64,000 bases of DNA, taken from assembly GCA_943736015.1 (NCBI GenBank), contig OX031065.1, positions 26,984,427 through 27,048,426 on the forward strand. Reading direction: 5' to 3'. Source of the DNA: Tridacna crocea (Eukaryota; Mollusca; Bivalvia; Cardiida; Cardiidae). The notes beneath the pieces were generated by a model. It worked only from the letters and a program-made list of their open reading frames with translations. It was not told the origin of the DNA and searched no databases. Shown in pieces: positions 40,421-50,884 of this stretch. Both the position numbers and the translations under genes were made by a program. The stretch's first letter is position 1; the number at the start of each line of letters is the position of its first letter.

Positions 40421-40868
40421 TTAACTGTTTACCAGAGGACAAAATTTCTGATTTGTCAGAATTAAAAGCATTTACAGATGACAATTGAAAAGTGACACAA
40501 ATGAAGGAACTACCGTAAAAAGCATTGTTAGAGAAGAAAGAAAATGTGACCTAGCACGCAAAAAGGGACCTTCTGAGAACTGGGAAAAGCGTCAACCCCT
40601 GTCAGACTGTGCGAATTGCGCAGGCTGACCAGAGTTGACACTTTTTGCATTTAAGATTTTTCTGTATAAAAAGCGGTCATTCTACCTTATACAATCATTT
40701 TTTAACTATCAACTTAAATTGACCAGCACTATCTTCGGTCCGTTTTCATTTAATTGTTGTACGGAATTCCAAGATTGCTCCTTTTTGCGTGACGAGTCGC
40801 AAACGTTTTCAAAAGTTTTTTTTTTCCCTCAGAGATGTTAAAAGCCGAAATTGTGTGTCAATGGTCAA
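40421..40868 (-). mobile_element. family A element split by a B element
   Basis: Left part TTAACTGTTTACCAGAGGAC to about 40550; right part TTTTCAAAAGTTTTTTTTTT to AATTGTGTGTCAATGG. The hairpin is missing, and a family B unit with some extra sequence lies between the halves. Confidence 0.6.
40556..40648. repeat. family B hairpin nested in an A element
   Basis: CACGCAAAAAGGGACCTTCT, AAGCGTCAACCCCTGTCAGA and GCGCAGGCTGACCAGAGTTG, then ACACTTTTTGC. The arms pair with several mismatches. Confidence 0.6.
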
Positions 40869-41031
40869 ACAATGTTGAAAAAGGAATTTTAGTTTTTTCT
40901 TAAACGAACTGCTTGTTTTCCTCTCAGTTTTTTTCATGTTTTGCCCGACTATCTCTTCTGCACTAATGACAACCATGTCCTTTACTGCGTAATGTGATAA
41001 TGGAGAAAGAATAGTGGCACCAAAATTCCAT

Positions 41032-41260
41032 TTAACCCTTTCCCAAACGATAAGCTTTTGGACTAGACCGAATTGAAAGCATTTGCAGACGACAATTCAA
41101 CTCTTGCTGAAAAGATGATTTCTATCTATGGTAGGGTAGAAAACATTGTGGGAAAAGGAGAAAATGCTGGTTACCAGCATTTTCTCCTTTTCCCACAATG
41201 TTTTCAAAAGGCTACTATTCCAGACCCATAAAAACCAGGGATTGCTTGGGAAAGGGTTAA
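41032..41260 (-). mobile_element. family A element, complete, TTTCCCA subtype
   Basis: TTAACCCTTTCCCAAACGAT to GCTTGGGAAAGGGTTAA. A perfect hairpin of about 65 bp with centre GCTGGTTACCAGC. Confidence 0.88.
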
Positions 41261-41292
41261 AATGAAAAATATAAAAAATGAAAACAATTTTA

Positions 41293-41475
41293 ATCTTTAC
41301 CAGTCTGTGAAAATAAAAGAATGGGTTCTTTTGTGGGCATTTGCAGACAACAAATTTTGTGTAGCTTATAAGGTGGAATTTGTCTTCGAAGAGTAAGAAA
41401 GCATCGCGTTAAAAGTGGAATATGTTGTTTCTCCTTTTCCCACGATGTTTCCGAAAGCCTTTTAAAATCGGATAA
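41293..41475 (-). mobile_element. family A element, degenerate
   Basis: ATTTGCAGACAACAAATTTT, GAGTAAGAAAGCATCGCG and TTCTCCTTTTCCCACGATG remain. Neither terminal repeat is intact. Confidence 0.45.
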
Positions 41476-41515
41476 TTTTGGCATATTGGTTATATTTTAT
41501 CTTGGAGAACTTAGT

Positions 41516-41742
41516 TTAACAGTTTCCCAAACGACAAATTTTGGACCCTTCCAAACCAAAAGAGTTTGCAGAGGACAACTTTAGACTTGGAGAAAATGGC
41601 AGAAAGTTCTCAAAAAGGGTAGAAAACACTGTGGGAAAAGGAGAAATTGCTCGTTACGAGCAATTTCTCCTTTTCCCACAGTGTTTTCAAAAGACTTTTA
41701 CTGCAGACACAAAAAAACAGGGCTTGTTTGGGAAAGGGTTAA
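41516..41742 (-). mobile_element. family A element, GAGAAATTGCTCG subtype
   Basis: TTAACAGTTTCCCAAACGAC to TTTGGGAAAGGGTTAA. The hairpin has 33-bp arms that pair perfectly around a single T, with GAAATTGCTCGT / ACGAGCAATTTC instead of the usual core. Closest to the copy at 56697. Confidence 0.88.
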
Positions 41743-41808
41743 TAAAAGAAAAAACAACTATTGCATTTAATGCACTGGTTGCTTTTGAATTGAACCACGA
41801 CCTACTTG

Positions 41809-41869
41809 TCGTCAACAAATGCTTTGAACTTAGACAAGCTTAAAATTGTGTTGCTTGGCAAAGAGTTAG
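41809..41869 (+). mobile_element. family A right-end fragment
   Basis: TCGTCAACAAATGCTTTGAA and GTTGCTTGGCAAAGAGTTA. Confidence 0.5.
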
Positions 41870-42172
41870 ATGGCGTCAAATGCGTTCAAACAAAAAAAAA
41901 AAACATCCGTTTTTTCTTTACCCACAATTACTGGGTTTCGTGCAAAGTGAAGGTGAACCAATCACAAAGTGTGAATAATTCACTCCAGACTACCACATAA
42001 TGTTCTTTTAAAGCCACATTAAATGCTGATTTAGATTTTAATTGCACATCCCTAGAATTGTTCAGCCCACGCGTGCCAGTGAATTGACTTCATTTTTTTC
42101 TGTTTTTGTTTCTTTGTTGTCAAACACATTTTAGTGTTTTTGAGTCTACAGGTATTGCCATGACAAAACCAC

Positions 42173-42241
42173 TTAACCTTTTCCCCAACAATTCCTGGTT
42201 TTTGGACCAGTATAAAATTTTGTCGTTTGGTAAAGTGTTAA
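42173..42241 (+). mobile_element. 69-bp internal-deletion derivative of family A
   Basis: TTAACCTTTTCCCCAACAAT to TCGTTTGGTAAAGTGTTAA with both TTAA borders but no hairpin. CTGGTTTTTGGACCAG marks the join. Confidence 0.8.
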
Positions 42242-42535
42242 CGGTGCATCCTTACAGCCAGATAGAAAAAACTACTAAAATTTGATACACTGGTTCAGAA
42301 TTTAGTCAGCTGCCGAAACATAGATAAATTACTGATATGTAGCCTATGGTTTTAGGGACGAATACATCTATCGGAAGTCTTGGATTTAAAACCGGAAATG
42401 TCACACGGTTATTTCTTTGATTGCCTCAAAAAAGACATGCATTTTCCGTCAGTTGTCGTCTTTGCCACCTTTCAACTGTCCGGGGCAACAATTTACATGA
42501 AGATGCAATAATGATTAAGGTTCGACGTTGTCTGC
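42242..42535. other. no recognised feature
   Basis: Spacer before the family I copy. Confidence 0.3.
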
Positions 42536-42824
42536 GCATGTCATATTCTTCGAAGCATGACGCATTACTCCCCCCATTTTTTCGGGGTGGGGGGATTGTA
42601 GTAGAACGCGCTATAAAGTACCAATGGAAAAAAAAAGACTTTTATCAATACGTTTGAGGAGAAATAAGGCCTGTTTTAACTCCAGACTTCTCTAAACTGC
42701 TGATCATAGCTGAATTATTGAGTAAACGTTTATTTTAGTTTGTAACTCAATGTAACGGTTCTAGCGTAGAATAGTAGTCCAGTTCTGTACCAAGTTAGAT
42801 GTGTATTTGTAGAATGCCATCTAC
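42536..42824 (+). repeat. family I repeat
   Basis: GCATGTCATATTCTTCGAAG to GTGTATTTGTAGAATGCCAT. Same order as 54770-55086. A C/G tract near 42571-42597 is specific to this copy. Confidence 0.65.
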
Positions 42825-45652
42825 AAGGGTGACAACCTACGTCATAGCAGAGGTGTCGGAATAGCAGCCATTTTGTGCGCAAAGGGCAGATAAATTACTT
42901 TAAAAATTACTTTAAAAAGATATATATATCTAAAATTTACTTAGAATACTTATTTCATCCAGTGACGGTAAATATATTTGTCCTATTCGTGAAATCAAAA
43001 TGCCATGACACAATGTTGTAGCTCTAAACACTTCAACACAATTACTCCTAACGGCATTGTACACGACATCTATTTTTAGATCGCACATGTGTCACCGGCT
43101 TCGAAAATTGTGCGCAGGTAATTGCAAAATCAACGAAACTGATGAACAAAATATCGATGGATACTAAAGAAGAAAGTACCATATGCACTGCTTTGTTCGA
43201 ACAGATTTTCAATAACAATAATGTACAAGCTGAAAAACTTACCTTTTTAAAACGAAAACGGCTGATTTAAAATGATGTATTATGGAACGCCATAGCTGTC
43301 ATATGTTGATACGTTTCGAGTTGTCGTATTCAAACAAACTTTTTTTGTGTCATGAAATGCATTATTTCGTCAACAGAGATAGTACTTTTCTCAATGCATG
43401 ATTTTGTTTTGTTTGAAATAAATGCCAAGTTGTCGACATCAATACTTATTAAACCTCAACACTATCTTATAATGTTAGTGGAATGAGATATCTGCTTGCT
43501 TCTTTGCGTTGTTATGTTGAAAGACAAAGATGACTTGTCAAATTGTGTTCCTGTTTGGTCGATGCGCTGTGTTATTATGTCCAACACACGAAAATTTTTA
43601 CTATGTCAATTAGACGTGTTGTTGCGTTAGCGTGGTACCAAGAGTTACATTATAGCGTTTATACACCATGTTGATCTGTTCATAGGCGATATTGATAGGT
43701 CAACTATTTGTTTCGTTGGGTTAAAAATAAAGGTATTATGTCTGCTTACTACTTCTGTTTGTGCGTAAACTATGTTGACTGGACTACTATTCGGGTCGTC
43801 GAGTTAAAAAAACACCGTTAGCTTGTCAATCAGTTGTGTCGTTATGTCTATACACCATGTTGTTGTGTTGATATAACATGTTGACCGGTAGATTATTTGC
43901 GCTGTTGGGTTAAAAGATAGTGTTGGGTTGTTGAAATGCTGTATTACTGTGTTTATCGAGCAAGTTGACCGGTCGTCCCTTTGTGTTTTTAGGTTAAGAA
44001 ACAAAGTTTAGTTGTCAACAGTTAGATCATTATGTCTACATGTCATCCTATTGCGTTCAAAAGAAATGTTAACTGGTTGATTCTTTGTGTTGGTTGGTCT
44101 GTGAACAAAGTCAGTTCATCAGACAGTTGTATTATGATGTCTACACGCCAATTTATTGTCTTTATTTGACATCTTGAATGGTTGAGTCCTTGTGTTGTTG
44201 GGTTAAAAATCAAAGTTGTTATGTTTGCATGCTGCCTTGTTGTGTTCATTTGGCATACTCACTGGTCGACTATTTGCGTTGTTGAGTTAAAAGATTGAGT
44301 TGTTGTGTCTGCATGCTGCGTTGTTGTGTTTATGAGACATGTTAATTGGTGGATTTTTTGTGTTGTTTGGTTAATATACAAAATTAACATGTCAGATAGT
44401 TAAATTAACAGGTCTTTACGCCATGTTATTGTGTTCATAAGCCATGTTGCCTAGTCTAGTCTATATACCTTTATACCAAACAATTTTGGGTTCTCTAATG
44501 GTTGAATTACTATGTTCACATAGCTTTTTATTGTGTTCATTTGACATGTTGACTGATCGACTAATAGTGTTGTGTGGTCAAACAACAAAGTTAAATTATC
44601 AAAAAGATGTATTATTACGTCTACGCGCCATGTTGTTGTGTTCACTGGACAAGTTGACTGTTGGACTTTCTGTTTTGATTTGTTAAAAGCAATTCTGAGT
44701 TGTGGAATAGTTGTACTTATATGACTACAAAGCATGTCATCGTGTTAATAGGATTTAATTATAATAACGCCGCATGCAGGCATACTAGCTTAGTTTTGTG
44801 ACACAAAAACACAACTAGTGACCAATCAATGTGTCACGTGAATACAACAACGTAGTACTTAGACATAATACCTTTATTTTCCAACCAAACAACATGAAGA
44901 TCAACCAGTCAACTTGGTGTACTAAAGCAATAACACGACTTGTAGACATAATAATACAACTTTTTAACAAGCTTACACTGTTTCTAAATCCAACAAAAAT
45001 AAGAATCGACCAACCAACATGTCCAATGTAAACAGTAACGAAGGACACAGACATAATAACTTGTATTTGAACACGACAACACAAATAGTCCACCACACAG
45101 CCTTTCCAACGGACACAATAACGTGTCGAGTAGAATTGGTGACATGACCAGTTGACCACTTAACTTTGTTTTTTAAGCCAACAACACAGAGGGTCGACAT
45201 GGCAACACGTCAGATGAACACAACAAAATGTCATGTAGATATAGCAATAAAACCATTTGACCAACCAACACTGTTTTTTAACCGTCCAACACAAATTGCC
45301 GACCAGTCAGCATAGCTAATTCACGCAATAACATAAGGTGTAAACATAATGATTCAACTGTATGACAAGTCACCATTCTTTTCTGACCAAACAACACAAA
45401 GAATCGACAAGTCATCATGTCTCCTTGACATTACAACAACATATGAAGACATAATAATACAACGGTATAACCAGTCAACATTGCTTTCAACCCCATAACG
45501 TCATGTATTTAGCATACCACATGCCAGGTAGACATATTAAAATAATGGTTCGACAAAGTGAAAATTCATACCAACAAAACACCTCAAATTGCATTAACTT
45601 ATGGCAGCTATGGCGTTCCATAATGTATGCTATGACGTAGGTTGTTACCTTT
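42825..45652 (+). mobile_element. element H carrying a nested foldback element
   Basis: AAGGGTGACAACCTACGTCA at the left and TGACGTAGGTTGTTACCTTT at the right are the H ends. 42825-43279 aligns with the H copy at 34150-34636 in reverse, and 45624-45652 supplies its other end. Everything between is the inserted foldback element. The outer flanks differ (family I at the left, an A fragment at the right) and no outer target duplication was found. Confidence 0.72.
43280..45623. mobile_element. foldback element with tandem-repeat arms
   Basis: It begins TTATGGAACGCCATAGCTG and ends CAGCTATGGCGTTCCATAA, flanked by TGTA on both sides (43276-43279 and 45624-45627). The left arm (to about 44760) is an imperfect array of 80-105 bp units such as CATGTTGACCGGTCG, TTGTGTTGTTGGGTTAAA, GTATTATTATGTCTACA-like and CCATGTTGTTGTGTTCAT. 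The right arm (from about 44815) has the same units inverted (ACAACATGAAGATCAACCAG, AGACATAATAATACAAC). No coding capacity: every open frame here is repeat translation. The layout is that of Foldback-type transposons. Confidence 0.75.
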
Positions 45653-45718
45653 ATTTTGTCGTCTGCAAATGCTTTCAATTTTGACCAGTCTATAATTTTC
45701 TCGTGTGGTAAAGAGTTA
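45649..45718 (+). mobile_element. family A right-end fragment
   Basis: CTTTATTTTGTCGTCTGCAA to TCGTGTGGTAAAGAGTTAA, directly against the right end of element H. Confidence 0.6.
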
Positions 45719-45986
45719 AATGATTCGTGTTTGTTATTTCGAGAAAAATAACAATAAGGTACTTGGATTTTTATCATGAAAAAAAACTCTTTTATATATT
45801 TTTTCGCAAGGAATGATAAAATGGACATTTCAAGGTGAAATTGAATTCGTCCTCTATGTCGCCAGAGCTACATATAAGACAAATCTGTTCGTTTTTAAGA
45901 ATTTTGTTGTGGCCGAACCTACCAGCTTGTATACAAAGTGAAAACACTGAAGTTGTAATAGCTTCATGAAAAGGTAAAAATATAGC
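45719..45986. other. no recognised feature
   Basis: AT-rich spacer. Confidence 0.3.
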
Positions 45987-46188
45987 TTAACCCCTTACCA
46001 CACAATGACGACTTTTAATGCCCCTGGGAAAGAAGCCTTTTGAAAACATTCTGGGAACAGGAGAAAATTCTGGCTTTTTCTACCCTATCAAGGAAACATT
46101 TAACTATTTTGAGCCACATCAAAGTATTCGTCTGCAAATTCTTTCAATTTGGACAAGGCTAAATTATTTTCGTGTGGTAAAGGATTAA
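45987..46188 (+). mobile_element. family A element without hairpin
   Basis: TTAACCCCTTACCACACAAT to TCGTGTGGTAAAGGATTAA. AGGAGAAAATTCTGGC passes directly to TTTTTCTACCC, so the right arm is gone. Confidence 0.75.
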
Positions 46189-46192
46189 TCGT

Positions 46193-46418
46193 TTAACAGA
46201 AGACATACATGCTTTTACCGTATCCAAATTGAAAGCAATCGCAGATGACAATGGAAATGTTGCTTAAAATAATGGGAGTTGTCTTTGAAAGGATTAAAAT
46301 CATTGTAGTAAAAAGAGAAAACGCAGGTTACTAGCATTATGGCCTTTTTCAACAACATTTACAAAGTTTTCTTCCTTAGGTTCCTTAAAACACGATTTTT
46401 TTTTTTCGGAAACGTTAA
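46193..46418 (-). mobile_element. family A element, old
   Basis: TTAACAGAAGACATACATGC to TCGGAAACGTTAA, with a weak hairpin (AACGCAGGTTACTAGCATT). Four bases after the previous copy. Confidence 0.6.
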
Positions 46419-46648
46419 CCATACAGAATTACGCGAAACAATGGATTTTATTTAATCAACACACAGGCTGAAAAACGTTAATAGACTTTGGGTGATACGA
46501 GTGTTCCGATAAGAATTCTCGATAGTCTTTGCAATATCATTGAAGCCATATCGAACGCTTCTAATCTAGCTTGGTTTGAGAAATCTGAAGATTGTCAACA
46601 GCACAAATCTATATGACCAATGCTCTGTGAAAATGTTACTCAGTGCAT

Positions 46649-46720
46649 ATGCGAAAAGTATCGACTCAGGTCAGCCTGCGCAGTCTGCGCAGGCCGAAGC
46701 TTTTCGCTATTGGCCAATTT
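46649..46720. repeat. family B hairpin
   Basis: GCGAAAAGTATCGACTCAGG, CAGCCTGCGCAGTCTGCGCA and GGCCGAAGCTTTTCGC. The right arm is shortened. Confidence 0.7.
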
Positions 46721-47023
46721 TATGTATGTCCAAGGACCAGCCTACCATATGATTAAGTCGGTTTGTTAAGAAAATAACTGTCATAGATCCATAACTATGA
46801 GATGGCTTGCTTTGTATAATGCGTCATGGAGATGCTTTGAGTCATCAGAGGTTTTTTTTTTTAGATTAACGAAAAAACTTCGTTCAAGATAAGTTCTAAA
46901 TACATGTACAAACTGCAAACTGAACCAAGTTCCAGGTTAGGATCAAAATTTAACTTTATGCTTCTCTAGATCTCAATTTCACATTTTTTTACTATTTGAA
47001 GCAAAGTTATACCTACATGTAGC
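46721..47023. other. no recognised feature
   Basis: Opens with the usual B 3' flank (GGCCAATTTTATGTATGTCC), then AT-rich sequence. Confidence 0.3.
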
Positions 47024-47300
47024 ATGGGTTCCAGAGCTCCAGATAGAGGGAGTGATTTTGATTTTCAAATGAAAAATATCATTCATTCTGCACAAAGCCC
47101 ATTTACGGATTTAGAATACCATCACTCCTCCTTATCTGGAGCCCTGGGTTCAGTTGAGCACCAGCACAGATTATTGTCAAGTATTTTGCCTTCCAATGAG
47201 GAAGTTTTCGTCCTCTGTAGAATGATATATGACAGAGACAGGACCTTGCCTCGGTGTCGTCATACATTCATTGGAACCAGGCGTCTGCCTAACTCTTTAT
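47024..47300. repeat. repeat with CCAGAGCTCCAGATA inverted pair
   Basis: CCAGAGCTCCAGATAGAGG (about 47030) pairs with CCTTATCTGGAGCCCTGG (about 47134-47151). A 94-residue open frame covers it, but the inverted pair lies inside that frame and no family is recognised, so I list it as repeat rather than gene. Confidence 0.4.
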
Positions 47301-47304
47301 CTTC

Positions 47305-47455
47305 TTAACCTTTTACCAGACGACAAAATTTTAGCATTGTTCAAACTGAAAGCATTTGCAGACGACAATCAAAATGTGGCTTAAATGGTGCGATTTTCTT
47401 TGATTGGGTCTAAAACATAGTGGCAAAAGGGGAAAATGTTGGTTACCAGCTGATT
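47305..47455 (-). mobile_element. family A left-half fragment
   Basis: TTAACCTTTTACCAGACGAC, AAAGCATTTGCAGACGACAA and GGTTACCAGC. The right half is absent. Confidence 0.6.
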
Positions 47456-48020
47456 AGTTCCTCTTGTAAGCAAATGATCGAGATTTTTCTTTTCCTGTAC
47501 ATGATGGCCCTTACTGTGGTGGAATTATTATCAGGTAAGTCATGGCACTTCTGTGACACCATACCTAAGTTAGATTTCATTATTTGCTCTTAAGTCTTAT
47601 TGAATTCTCGGAAAAATGTCCGAAGTATATAGATACGCCACGGGCTAATGTACATATAATAAGATTAATAACGGCAAACAGATTTTTGGTCGATAGAGTC
47701 CGAGTTAATTCGAAATAAACCCGAAAGGAGGCGTTGCCGACTGTCATCTATTTCCGGGAAGACATTGACGATGTCCTGATTTAATTGTCTCTCTTTTTTT
47801 GTTTTATATTCACAGAACGGAAATTACCTCGATTTTAGAGGTGAAATACAAGAACATTTACATGTCCACTGCTTTAAGCTGTATATAAAAATGTCTCTAT
47901 AACTGTCATAGAGGTCATGTGACACATACGCTGGTGAGTGCATGAAATCGTCAAATTCAGTACAGAAAAGACAAACAAGGGGATTTTATACATTTGCAAA
48001 AAGGGCATCGGCATATATCA
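47456..48020. other. no recognised feature
   Basis: No open frame or repeat family could be supported. Confidence 0.3.
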
Positions 48021-48535
48021 ACCTGTGCGGACTGAGTAGACACTTTTTGGTGATGATCAATTTTCTGCATGTCCAACGACAATTCTACCTCATGATTCAG
48101 CCAGCTATTGGACAAAAGGGCTTGCAACACGGTAAAAAAGACATTCGGACATTTGCGTAAAGTGTCGTTTCGGAGTCCGCGCAGGCTGATCCGAAACCAT
48201 ACTTTCCGTTTTAATGTATTTTTCTGTTTCATGCAAGTCTACTGAGGAACAAAATCTAATGTAGTCGTAAAGTGCTGTCTCGGATCAACCTGCGCGGACT
48301 GCGCAGGCTGATCCGAAACGACACTTTACGCAAATGTCCGAATGTCCTTTTTACCGTGTTGCAAGCCATTTTGTCCAATAGCTGGCTGAATCATGAGGTA
48401 GAATTGTCGTTGGACATGCAGAAAATTGATCATCACCAAAAAGTGTCTACTTTTCTGTAATGAATTTGTCGATTTCATCCGAGATGGCACTTTACGCAAA
48501 TGTCCGAATGCCCCTTTTCATGTGTTGCAAGCCAA
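48021..48535. repeat. long B element within a 415-bp hairpin
   Basis: Arms 48036-48174 and 48312-48450 (139 bp each) are inverted copies with only two mismatches seen. They contain the B end CTTGCAACACGGTAAAAA, the ATTCGGACATTTGCGTAAAG block and the B flank GATCAATTTTCTGCATGTCC. A further B right end (ACTTTACGCAAATGTCCGAA to TGTGTTGCAAGCC) follows at 48490-48535. Confidence 0.85.
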
Positions 48536-48615
48536 ATGGAATTGACGGATCAAAAAGCACGTGATGACGTATCACAGAGATGCATTAAACCCCTTTTTTC
48601 GCAAAGCATGGCCCG

Positions 48616-48685
48616 TTACTTTTGTCGTCTGCAAATGCTTCCAATTTGGACCGGTGTAAAATTTTGTCGTTTGATAAAGGGTTAA
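48616..48685 (+). mobile_element. family A right-end fragment
   Basis: CTTTTGTCGTCTGCAAATGC to TCGTTTGATAAAGGGTTAA. Confidence 0.6.
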
Positions 48686-48722
48686 CGGTGCATCCTTACA
48701 GCCAAAGAGAAGTCAAGATTGT

Positions 48723-49160
48723 TTAACGTTTTACCAACAATACCTGGTTTGTACGACCCTGAGATAGATGCCTTTTGAAAACATTTTGGGAAAAGGAGAA
48801 CATGCTGGTAACCAGCATTTTCTTCTTTTCCCACGATATTTCCTACCCTCCACGAAACAATTTTCAAATTTTCAGTCACTTTTATTTTGCCGGTGTAACG
48901 TTGTAAAGTGACCCCCATAGAATAATGACCCCCCGGTCATTATTTTATATAGAATATGGACCGGGGGGTCCATATTCTTTATAAAATAATGACCGGCGGT
49001 CCATATTCTTTATAAAATAATGACCGGGGGGTCCATATTCTATATAAAATAATGACCGGGGGGTCATTATTCTATGGGGGTCACTTTACAACGTTACACC
49101 GGCTGCAAATGCTTTCAATTTGGAGGAGTCTAAAAATTTGTTCGTTTAGTAGAGGGTTAA
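48723..49160 (+). mobile_element. family A element interrupted by a palindrome
   Basis: TTAACGTTTTACCAACAATA to TTTAGTAGAGGGTTAA. The normal ...TTTATTTTGTCGTCTGCAAA is split after TTTATTTTG by 215 bp of foreign palindrome. The A hairpin itself is intact. Confidence 0.85.
48889..49103. mobile_element. modular palindromic insertion
   Basis: GCCGGTGTAACGTTGTAAAG pairs exactly with CTTTACAACGTTACACCGGC, then GTGACCCCCATAGAATAATG with its mirror. Inside, a GACCGGGGGGTC-type 12-mer recurs five times about 31 bp apart (48928, 48959, 48991, 49022, 49053). A related but different unit is at 60038-60249. Confidence 0.85.
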
Positions 49161-49209
49161 GGGGAGAAAATTCTCAAAGTACAGATTGTTAATATAAGAC
49201 GTATTATAT

Positions 49210-49439
49210 TTAAACCATTACCACACTATCCCGAGTTTTAACACCTATGATGAAGAAGCCCTTTGAAAACATTGCAGGAAAAGGAGAAAATGCTGGTAAC
49301 CAGCATTTTCTCCTTTTCCCCACAATGTTTTCTATCCTTTCAAAGACAGATTTCATCATTTGAGGCATGTTTATATTGTCGTCTGCAAATGCTTTCAGTT
49401 TGGACAAGTCTAAGACTTTGTCGTTTGGTAAAGAGTTAA
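49210..49439 (+). mobile_element. family A element, complete
   Basis: TTAAACCATTACCACACTAT to TTTGGTAAAGAGTTAA. Hairpin nearly perfect; one extra C in the right arm (CCTTTTCCCCACAATG). Confidence 0.85.
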
Positions 49440-49487
49440 ACTGCACGTATGCTGAATGGTAGCCTCTGCTCATTCCTCTGAAGCCAT

Positions 49488-49570
49488 TTAATCCTTTATC
49501 TCACAATTCCGAATCCTGATCTAGGGGGCCCTTGAAAGAATTGCAGTTACCAGTATTTACCCTTATCTAG
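49488..49570 (+). mobile_element. family A fragment, degenerate
   Basis: TTAATCCTTTATCTCACAAT then GGGGGCCCTTGAAAGAATTG and CAGTTACCAGTATTTACCC. Confidence 0.35.
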
Positions 49571-49689
49571 CATTCTCCCTAAGAATCATGTAGATGGTGA
49601 TAAGTTACTAGTCATAGAATTCATTGGTTTTACTTCCATTTAATCAGACTTGTTGAAAAACTTTCCTAAAACAAAGCATTCCCTTTTTC

Positions 49690-50800
49690 TGATAGTGGTT
49701 GCCATGGAAACGAGAAATCAAAATTTCTCTGAGATTAGTCGAAAGTCGTCAGCAAAAAATTAAGAAAATTGACACTTTTCAGGGTGGTTTTTGACAAATC
49801 ATTATTGTTAAGATTATCTATACTAATACTTGTGCTAAAAGGAAGACATGAGTAGTACTTGAAATTACACAGAAAACTGAAAAAAAGTCACTTGTATTGT
49901 GTTGCCTAGCAACAGAAGTTTAGCCATAGAAACCAGTTTTTCAAACTTCCAATTTTGAATATTTTCAAACCAAATTATCTTTTAACAGCAAAGGTGCATA
50001 TGAAAAAATACATACACCGCCTAAATAAGCAACATCTGTTTTTTTCATAGGCAACAATAAAAAACTCGAAATGTTTATAATTTTTGTAACCGTGGCAACA
50101 AAACTATTGAACCGTCAGTGATTTTACAAAAAAGTGGTAATTTCAAAGCAATTTATCTCCCTTCTGCAGTGAGAAATATCGATAGCTTATATCCATATTA
50201 AATGATCCACATCTACCCAACCAATAGAGAAAAATTTAAGTCAGTCTGCAACAATCCAAATATTAGTTACCATGACAACCAAACTATCCAACAGTTGGCG
50301 ATTTTAACAAAAAATCAGCACATTCAAATGAAAACTACCGCCCATTATCAAAGGATTACATCGATAAGTTATACTTACTTAAATTACCCACATCTGTTTG
50401 TCAATATCAAAATGAAAAAAGAATTATTCAATGGCCCAATTATATGTTACCATTGCAATCAAATCAAAGAACCATCCCAAATAACAGTTTATTTAAATTA
50501 GATTAACTTCTTCCAGCTAAGAAGCATCTGAATAAATCAAACATACTTTAAATGATCCATATCTATTTTGCACATACAAAATAAAAAAAGAATTCAACAA
50601 CCCTGAAAAAAGAATGTTACCATGGCAACAGAAATAGTAAACTCATCCCCATAAAATATGGCAAAGTCAGTGCAAAGTAATAGCATCTTCCATTGACTTT
50701 TAAAAAAGCATTTTATGAGCTCCAAAAACATTTTAATAAACCGAATACCTAAAAGGAAATGCTTTAATTAGTCCTATAACAAGTAACCATGGTTACCGTA
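49690..50800 (+). repeat. degenerate tandem array marked by CCATGGCAACC
   Basis: GTTACCATGGCAAC-like marks at 49698, 49901, 50087, 50266, 50446, 50615 and 50782 are 167-203 bp apart. Between them ATACTTAAATTACCCACATC-like sequence recurs. Units are much diverged; no common frame. Confidence 0.7.
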
Positions 50801-50884
50801 TCAACAGTGATTGTACTGGCTAGAAGTCAGCAGAGCTTATGTCATGGTATGGTTTCCGTCATCTGTCCGTCTGTTAGTCTTTTT

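Noticed and set aside
47024-47308. 94-residue open frame with ordinary composition
   Set aside because: An inverted repeat (CCAGAGCTCCAGATA and its mirror) lies inside the frame, which fits a repeat better than a gene. Not fully excluded.
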